From: JAULUH01 sp032111745
Lineage (GTDB): Bacteria; Chloroflexota; Anaerolineae; JAAEKA01
Reading direction: 5' to 3'
Assembly: GCA_032111745.1 (NCBI GenBank)
Contig: JAULUH010000033.1
Coordinates: forward strand, 1-18,944
DNA length: 18,944 bases
Part shown: in pieces, positions 14,451-18,944 of the stretch
Layout of the letters: every line of letters begins with the position of its first letter
Numbering within the stretch: the stretch's first letter is position 1
Notes under the pieces: generated by a model
Told to the model about the DNA's origin: nothing
What the model saw: the letters and a program-made list of their open reading frames with translations, nothing else
The model's database searches: none
Program-made: the position numbers and the translations under genes

Positions 14451-14540
14451 CTAGGGGCAGGTGCAATCGACACAGCCTGCACGACGGCTACAGCAAGTAT
14501 GGCACAAATGGCAGGTTTCGACAAGCGACATCTGCACCAT
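14451..14540 (-). CDS. Possible 29-aa (or 26-aa) cysteine-rich peptide upstream of the Rieske gene
   Basis: MVQMSLVETCHLCHTCCSRR continues with AGCVDCTCP and a TAG at 14451-14453. It has eight cysteines in the last 20 residues, including one CHLCH motif and several CXXC or CXC pairs. It ends 40 bp before the Rieske start on the same strand. There is no strong Shine-Dalgarno and no signal peptide, so it may be an accident of composition. Otherwise it could be a small metal-binding or leader peptide; no family is recognised. Confidence 0.3.
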   Translation of the reverse strand: MVQMSLVETCHLCHTCCSRRAGCVDCTCP

Positions 14541-14574
14541 TCTCGGTAGGTAAACCAGGCAGATTGCCGCCAGC

Positions 14575-14603
14575 TTGGCACTTCGCTCGGATGACCGTAT
14601 AAT
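14575..14603 (+). promoter_or_regulatory. Sigma70 promoter of the histidine kinase-response regulator operon
   Basis: TTGGCA at 14575-14580, a 17-bp spacer and a perfect TATAAT at 14598-14603. Transcription should begin near 14610, which excludes a translation start at 14575 and supports the ATG at 14626. Confidence 0.7.
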
Positions 14604-14625
14604 CTGGTCAAGGGCCATACCACCC

Positions 14626-16035
14626 ATGCGTCCACTGCCTGCGTTTTTCAACCTCAACCAAACGATTGTCCTGTTCGTCTACGGCCAGGTATTCTTTGTG
14701 CTGGGACTGGCTATCGTCTGGCAGTCAAGGAAACGTAGCCGGTTGGACCTGGCGCGTAGCCTGGGATGGCTGGGGGCATTTGGATTGGCCCACGGCCTGC
14801 ATGAGTGGGGTGATATCTTCATTCCGATCCAGGCTGCCTACCTCAGCCAGTCCTGGATCGATTTGTTGGTGATGACTCAGGTGATCTTGCTGGCGTTTTC
14901 CTTTGTCTGCCTGTTTCAGTTCGGCGCGTCCATGCTGAGCTCTTTCGACTCTCGCCGGCGTTGGCTGCAAGCGGTGCCCTGGGGATTGCTGATCGCCTGG
15001 ATGGGGGCGTTTCTCTGGGCCAGTCAGGTGCCTCGGTGGACGCCCGAGCGCCTGGTGGTTGATGCCAACGTCTGGGCGCGCTACCTGCTGGGTTTGCCGG
15101 GCGCCCTGTTGGCTGCGGTCGCGCTCTGGCATCAGACTCGCCAAAGGATCCAGGTGCCGGGCTATCGCCGCATTACGCGCAGTTTCGGGGTCGCCAGCCT
15201 GGCGTTGGTCGTCTACGCCTTTCTGGCCGGCATCCTGGGACCCTGGGCGCCCTTCTTCCCCGCCAATACGCTCAACAGCGCGATGGTATTCGATTTCCTC
15301 GGCATGCCGGTGGAGCTCCTGCGCTCGCTCGTAGGCCTGGCCCTGGTCATCTCTATGGTCCGCGGGCTCGAGATTTTTGAGGCCGAGACAGATCGACGAC
15401 TTGAGGAGATGGAGCGAGCCCAGAGACTGACGGCCGAAAGGGAACGGATCAGCCGTGAGCTGCACGATGGTGCCATTCAAACGGTGTACACTGCGGGACT
15501 GCTGGCCGAATCCATTCGGAAGCGGATGCCGGCTGACGACCCACTGGTTGGGCGCATGGATCGCGTCATCGCAGCCTTGCAGCATGCGGTGAGGGATCTG
15601 CGCCAATTCATCGCCCAGTTGGAGCCGCAGAGCCAGGGCATGGATCTCATAGATGGCCTGCGCCAGGTGGCTGCCGACCCTTATCTGCAATCGCTGACCG
15701 ACGTAAGTATGGCCCTGCACTGCAAGGAAGCTGAGTCCTTCTCTGCGGCCAGGGCTGCTCACGTGCTGGCTATTGTCAACGAAGCCCTGAGTAACGTGGC
15801 CCGCCATGCTCAGGCCCACCACACGTGGATAGTTGCCGATCGAGAGGACGGTCACTTGATGGTGACCGTGGCTGACGACGGCATCGGGTTCGCACTGGGT
15901 ACGCATGCGACCGGATTCGGATTGCGCAACATGCGGGATCGGGCCCGCCTGCTGGGTGGCTCGCTGTCCATCGAGCCCAGAGCTCCTCGAGGTACCGTCG
16001 TCGTCGTGAAGGTTCCCTGGGAGGACGCGGCATGA
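14626..16035 (+). CDS. NarL/DegS-type sensor histidine kinase with multi-helix membrane sensor
   Basis: A 469-aa protein from the ATG at 14626; the frame stays open to 14575, but that lies in the promoter. The N-terminal 245 residues carry about six or seven membrane helices and no extracytoplasmic domain of note, so the signal is probably sensed within the membrane. The stretch FGLAHGLHEWGDIF follows helix two. A short linker helix leads to the HisKA_3 dimerisation domain with ERERISRELHDGAIQ and phosphorylated His280. The HATPase domain shows NEALSNVARHA (N box, Asn385) and ADDGIGF (G1), then GFGLRNMRDRARLLGG. The stop overlaps the response regulator start (ATGA at 16032-16035), so the two form a cognate pair. 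Its position between two cytochrome operons suggests it controls them, which is inference. Confidence 0.92.
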   Translation: MRPLPAFFNLNQTIVLFVYGQVFFVLGLAIVWQSRKRSRLDLARSLGWLGAFGLAHGLHEWGDIFIPIQAAYLSQSWIDLLVMTQVILLAFSFVCLFQFGASMLSSFDSRRRWLQAVPWGLLIAWMGAFLWASQVPRWTPERLVVDANVWARYLLGLPGALLAAVALWHQTRQRIQVPGYRRITRSFGVASLALVVYAFLAGILGPWAPFFPANTLNSAMVFDFLGMPVELLRSLVGLALVISMVRGLEIFEAETDRRLEEMERAQRLTAERERISRELHDGAIQTVYTAGLLAESIRKRMPADDPLVGRMDRVIAALQHAVRDLRQFIAQLEPQSQGMDLIDGLRQVAADPYLQSLTDVSMALHCKEAESFSAARAAHVLAIVNEALSNVARHAQAHHTWIVADREDGHLMVTVADDGIGFALGTHATGFGLRNMRDRARLLGGSLSIEPRAPRGTVVVVKVPWEDAA

Positions 16036-16703
16036 AGAGACTGCGGATTCTGCTAGTCGACGATCACGAAGTGGTCAGGTTGGGACTGGCTACATTGCTG
16101 GACGACTTGCCAGATGTGGAGGTAGTCGGGGAGGCGGGCGTGGCCCGAGAGGCGCTGCAGCTGTGCCAACTGCTCAGTCCAGACCTGGTGTTGCTGGACA
16201 TTCGTCTGCCGGATCAGAGCGGCGTGGAGGTGTGCCGCCAGATGACCGAGCTCTGCCCCGACACCAGCGTGATCATCCTGACTTCCTATGCCGACGATCG
16301 CCTGATTACGGAGGCGATCCTGGCCGGTGCATCAGGATACGTGCTCAAACAGGTTGGCAGCCAGGAGCTGGTACGGGCTATCGAGGCAGTAGGACGGGGC
16401 GAAGCGCTGCTTGATCCGCAGATCACCCGGCGAGTGCTGCAGCACGTGCGGCAAACAGATCGGCACGTCCAGGCAAGTGCCTTTCGCCATCTGTCGCCGC
16501 GGGAGATGGAGGTACTGCTACTGGTGTCGGAGGGGAAGAGCAATCGAGAGATCGCCGACGAGCTTTCGATCAGCGAAAGGACGGTGGGAAACCACGTGAG
16601 CGGCCTCCTGAACAAGCTGGCGCTTGGCAACCGCATTGAGCTGGCGACCTATGCCGTGAAGCACCACATCGGCACGTACCTGGCCCCGGATGCCGGTGGG
16701 TAG
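16032..16703 (+). CDS. NarL/LuxR-family response regulator
   Basis: A 223-aa regulator. The receiver domain (about 1-120) has the acidic pair Asp10/Asp11, phospho-acceptor Asp56 in LLDIRLPD, Thr84 and Lys106. The C-terminal LuxR-type helix-turn-helix (about 150-212) shows LSPREMEVLLLVSEGKSNRE followed by IADELSISERTVGNHVSGLL, with the usual NKL after it. It should be phosphorylated by the overlapping kinase and bind DNA as a dimer to activate transcription. Candidate targets are the cytochrome promoters on either side, but no shared binding motif could be established by eye. The 185 nt that follow contain a GC hairpin and the promoter of the NapC-type gene. Confidence 0.94.
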   Translation: MKRLRILLVDDHEVVRLGLATLLDDLPDVEVVGEAGVAREALQLCQLLSPDLVLLDIRLPDQSGVEVCRQMTELCPDTSVIILTSYADDRLITEAILAGASGYVLKQVGSQELVRAIEAVGRGEALLDPQITRRVLQHVRQTDRHVQASAFRHLSPREMEVLLLVSEGKSNREIADELSISERTVGNHVSGLLNKLALGNRIELATYAVKHHIGTYLAPDAGG

Positions 16704-16773
16704 AGCTGGTGGGCAGGCCACATAGGTCTCTGGCCTCTAGCCGTCCAGCCTTCGTTCAGTTTCCTGTTTAACT

Positions 16774-16802
16774 GGGCTCGCCAGCTGGGGCTGGCGCAGC
16801 CC
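16774..16802 (+). terminator. GC-rich hairpin after the response regulator gene
   Basis: GGGCT (16774-16778) with AGCCC (16798-16802) and GCCAGC (16780-16785) with GCTGGC (16790-16795) form an 11-bp stem with a TGGG loop and a small bulge. No T-tract follows, so termination efficiency is uncertain. Confidence 0.45.
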
Positions 16803-16808
16803 GGTGAT

Positions 16809-16837
16809 TTGACGCGTAGTCTCAAGCGTGTTATAGT
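16809..16837 (+). promoter_or_regulatory. Sigma70 promoter of the NapC-type cytochrome gene
   Basis: TTGACG at 16809-16814, a 17-bp spacer and TATAGT at 16832-16837. Transcription should start near 16844, 45 nt before the ATG. The Shine-Dalgarno AGGAGA lies at 16875-16880. Confidence 0.68.
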
Positions 16838-16888
16838 TGCGCTAGTCGATTGCACTAAAGTTCACGGAAGTTTTAGGAGAATTTACCC

Positions 16889-18944
16889 ATGAAGGGTATT
16901 CGCAAATGGTTTAGTGAGCTGCCCCGGCCTGTTGCCTGGATCATAGCCATCGGCGGCACGCTCTTCCTCATGGCTTTTGCGGTAGTCACCAGCGCCACAG
17001 CGTGGGAATACACCAATAGCCCTGAGTTTTGCGGCGAGACCTGCCACACGATGCCGCCGGAATACACCGCCTACCAGGTTTCACCCCATGCGCGGGTGGC
17101 TTGTGTGGACTGCCATCTGGGTCAGAAGAGCTTCCGCGAGGCGGTGCCAGCGAAAGCGCGGGAGATCACCCATGTGACCAACGCGCTGTTCAACACTTAC
17201 GAGCCGCCTATCTACATTAAGACCCTGCGGCCGGCGCGCGAGACCTGCGAGCAGTGCCACAACCCGGACAAGTTCTCCTTCGACACCTTCGAGAAGTTCA
17301 GCCGGTTTGCGACCGACGAGGAGAACTCCGAGTCCCGTTACTATATGACCTTCAAGACCGGTGGTGGCACTCAGGAGCAGGGTCTGGGCCGTGGCATCCA
17401 CTGGCACGTGGAGAACGAGGTCTGGTACTACGCGGATGACCCGCTGAAGCAGAGTATTCCCTACATCAAAGAGATCGGGCTGGATGGCACAGTCGTCGAG
17501 TACTTTGACGTAGAGGCAGGGCTGCCGCCAGACTTCGGCGAGACCGTATCCGCCGAACTGCGGCGCATGGACTGCATAGACTGCCACAACCGCATCTCCC
17601 ACGAGTTCCGCTCCCCTGACGATGCCATGGATGTGGCTCTGAACCTGGGCCAGATCGACAAGACCATACCCTACATCAAGGAAAAGGGCGTCGAGATCCT
17701 CAGCCAGGAGTACGTAAGCGCCGAGGCCGCCTACCAGGAGATCGAAAGCCTGGACAGCTGGTATGCCGAGAACTATCCCGATTACTACGCCGACAACGCC
17801 GCAGCCATCGACGAGGCCATTGTGGCCATGAAGACCATCTTCGACGTCACGGTGTTTCCCAACATGGAGATCGGCTGGCAGACTCATCCCAACAACGTCG
17901 GCCACAAGGAGTTTCCCGGCTGCTTCCGTTGCCATGATGGCAAGCACGTATCCCAGGAGAACGAAACCATCCGCCTGGAGTGCAACATCTGTCACTCCAT
18001 CCCCGAGATCGTCGAGCCCGGCCAGGAGGCACCGGTGGTCACCCTCGAGCGGGGCGACCAGCCCGAGTCGCACCAGGACTCCAACTGGCTGGCCATGCAC
18101 CGTTACGTCTTCGATGACACGTGCGAGGCGTGCCACACCGTCAGCGATCCGGGCGGTACCAGTAATACCAGCTTCTGCTCCAACGCCGCTTGCCATGGCA
18201 TCACGTGGGTCTATGCCGGGCTGGATGCACCGGCAATCAGCGAGATGGTGGCGCCGCCGCGCACTCCCAGTTCGGGTGAGGCGAAGCCTGTGCCCCATCC
18301 GGTCACGGCAGACAGCGATTGCACCATCTGCCATGGGCCTGAGGGAGTCCACCCCTATCCCGAGAGCCACGCCTCCTTCGACCGGACCATGTGTACCCAG
18401 TGCCACGTGACCGGCCAACAGGCTGCCCCGGCGGCACCCGCGGCGACTGCAGAGGCTCCCACGCCTGAGACAGAGGCCACCAAGCCCGCCACGATCGGTG
18501 GACCGCCGGCAGTTCCGCATCCCCTACAGGGACGCGAGAACTGCCTGATGTGCCATGGCGAGGCTGACGTCAAGCCCTACCCGGCTGACCACGCCGGCCG
18601 CCCGGTGACCAGCTGCGTCAACTGTCACCAGACCGGTGCCAGCCAGGCACCCGAGGCCACCTCGGTGCCGGCAGCCACAGCTACCACGGCTCCTCCGGCT
18701 ACTCCAGTCCCGGCAGCTACCGCTACCAAGGCTCCCACCGCCTCCTCAGTGCCGGCAGCCACAGCCACTTCTGCTGCGACTTCGGCTCCTGCGGCAAGTC
18801 CCACTGGCACGCCGGCTGAGGACGCCACGCCTGAGGCCACGGAATCGGCTGAATCGTCCGGCCCGGCCGTGATCCCTCACTCCATCGCGGGCCAGGAGGA
18901 CCAGTGCCTGGCCTGCCACTATACCGGCAGCATCAAGCCCTTCC
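16889..18944 (+). CDS. NapC/NirT-type multihaem cytochrome c with at least 13 haem sites, open at right edge
   Basis: The frame is open from the ATG at 16889 (AGGAGA 8 nt before) to the window edge: 685 complete codons without a stop. One membrane helix (about residues 13-37) is not followed by a cleavage site. It leads into SPEFCGETCHTMPPEYTAYQ and then SPHARVACVDCH, the NapC/NirT/NrfH N-terminal signature for quinol-oxidising cytochromes. Haem motifs start at residues 48 (CX3CH), 72, 120, 229, 345, 365, 412, 430 (CX4CH), 478, 502, 552, 576 and 673. After about residue 465 the protein turns into repeated two-haem beads (PHPLQGRENCLMCH, PADHAGR, CVNCH) separated by Thr/Ala/Pro-rich linkers of about 65 residues. 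Classical NapC has four haems and about 200 residues, so this is a greatly extended form. It probably draws electrons from quinol and relays them outward. The 3' end is missing. Confidence 0.9.
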   Translation, partial: MKGIRKWFSELPRPVAWIIAIGGTLFLMAFAVVTSATAWEYTNSPEFCGETCHTMPPEYTAYQVSPHARVACVDCHLGQKSFREAVPAKAREITHVTNALFNTYEPPIYIKTLRPARETCEQCHNPDKFSFDTFEKFSRFATDEENSESRYYMTFKTGGGTQEQGLGRGIHWHVENEVWYYADDPLKQSIPYIKEIGLDGTVVEYFDVEAGLPPDFGETVSAELRRMDCIDCHNRISHEFRSPDDAMDVALNLGQIDKTIPYIKEKGVEILSQEYVSAEAAYQEIESLDSWYAENYPDYYADNAAAIDEAIVAMKTIFDVTVFPNMEIGWQTHPNNVGHKEFPGCFRCHDGKHVSQENETIRLECNICHSIPEIVEPGQEAPVVTLERGDQPESHQDSNWLAMHRYVFDDTCEACHTVSDPGGTSNTSFCSNAACHGITWVYAGLDAPAISEMVAPPRTPSSGEAKPVPHPVTADSDCTICHGPEGVHPYPESHASFDRTMCTQCHVTGQQAAPAAPAATAEAPTPETEATKPATIGGPPAVPHPLQGRENCLMCHGEADVKPYPADHAGRPVTSCVNCHQTGASQAPEATSVPAATATTAPPATPVPAATATKAPTASSVPAATATSAATSAPAASPTGTPAEDATPEATESAESSGPAVIPHSIAGQEDQCLACHYTGSIKPF

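Noticed and set aside
14725..15906. 393-aa open frame on the minus strand
   Set aside because: It lies opposite the histidine kinase, whose catalytic motifs are complete. The minus-strand product has no recognisable features.
17081..18520. 479-aa open frame on the minus strand
   Set aside because: It is antisense to the NapC-type cytochrome, which has a promoter, Shine-Dalgarno and 13 haem motifs. The minus-strand protein is Gly/Val/Leu-rich shadow sequence.

Overview
The window is about 18.9 kb of high-GC DNA dominated by membrane-anchored multihaem c-type cytochromes and quinone-reactive membrane proteins. I infer a Chloroflexota-like bacterium (Anaerolineae or a related class). The reasons are long Thr/Ala/Pro-rich linkers in exported proteins, lipoprotein and Tat signals, Shine-Dalgarno starts, near-consensus sigma70 promoters and the mix of families. 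No rRNA or other phylogenetic marker is present, so this is only a suggestion. A fragment at the left edge (1 to about 450, minus strand) is a ShlB/FhaC-type outer-membrane translocator with different codon preference and a broken 5' part; it fits the rest of the window poorly.

Layout. (1) 1-581 minus: partial, frame-disrupted FhaC/ShlB relic. (2) 626-1453 plus: lipoprotein with a formylglycine-enzyme-like (SUMF1) fold but no catalytic cysteines. (3) 1594-2100 plus: HIT-family nucleotide hydrolase. (4) 2236-4539 plus: PHP phosphoesterase / AlbA_2 protein with three C-terminal repeats, ending in a perfect 26-bp inverted repeat. (5) 4724-7935 minus: four-gene operon encoding a 42-aa membrane peptide, an octahaem cytochrome c, a HybA-like four-cluster ferredoxin with Tat signal, and a HybB/NrfD quinone-reactive subunit; the last three genes overlap as ATGA. 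(6) 7936-8433: rich divergent regulatory region. (7) 8434-10623 plus: decahaem lipoprotein built from two tandem five-haem halves, each with two calcium-loop-like motifs. (8) 10775-14410 minus: Rieske protein, fused cytochrome b6/subunit IV, and a 14-haem cytochrome with a C-terminal stalk and membrane anchor. (9) 14626-16703 plus: NarL-type histidine kinase and response regulator, overlapping as ATGA. (10) 16889 to the right edge plus: NapC/NirT-type cytochrome with at least 13 haem motifs, still open at the edge.

How it may work. Two or three routes out of the quinone pool lie side by side: HybB/HybA/octahaem, Rieske/cytochrome b/14-haem, and the NapC-type protein. Together with the decahaem lipoprotein they carry about 45 CXXCH-type haem sites. 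No catalytic subunit of a known terminal reductase, hydrogenase or molybdoenzyme is visible. The 14-haem and NapC-type proteins share a two-haem 'bead' strung on flexible linkers, although they are encoded on opposite strands in different operons. I infer a conduit that moves electrons between quinones and acceptors or donors outside the membrane, possibly across a thick wall. A CRP/FNR-like site and a leader terminator before the decahaem gene, plus the adjacent two-component system, suggest redox-responsive control.
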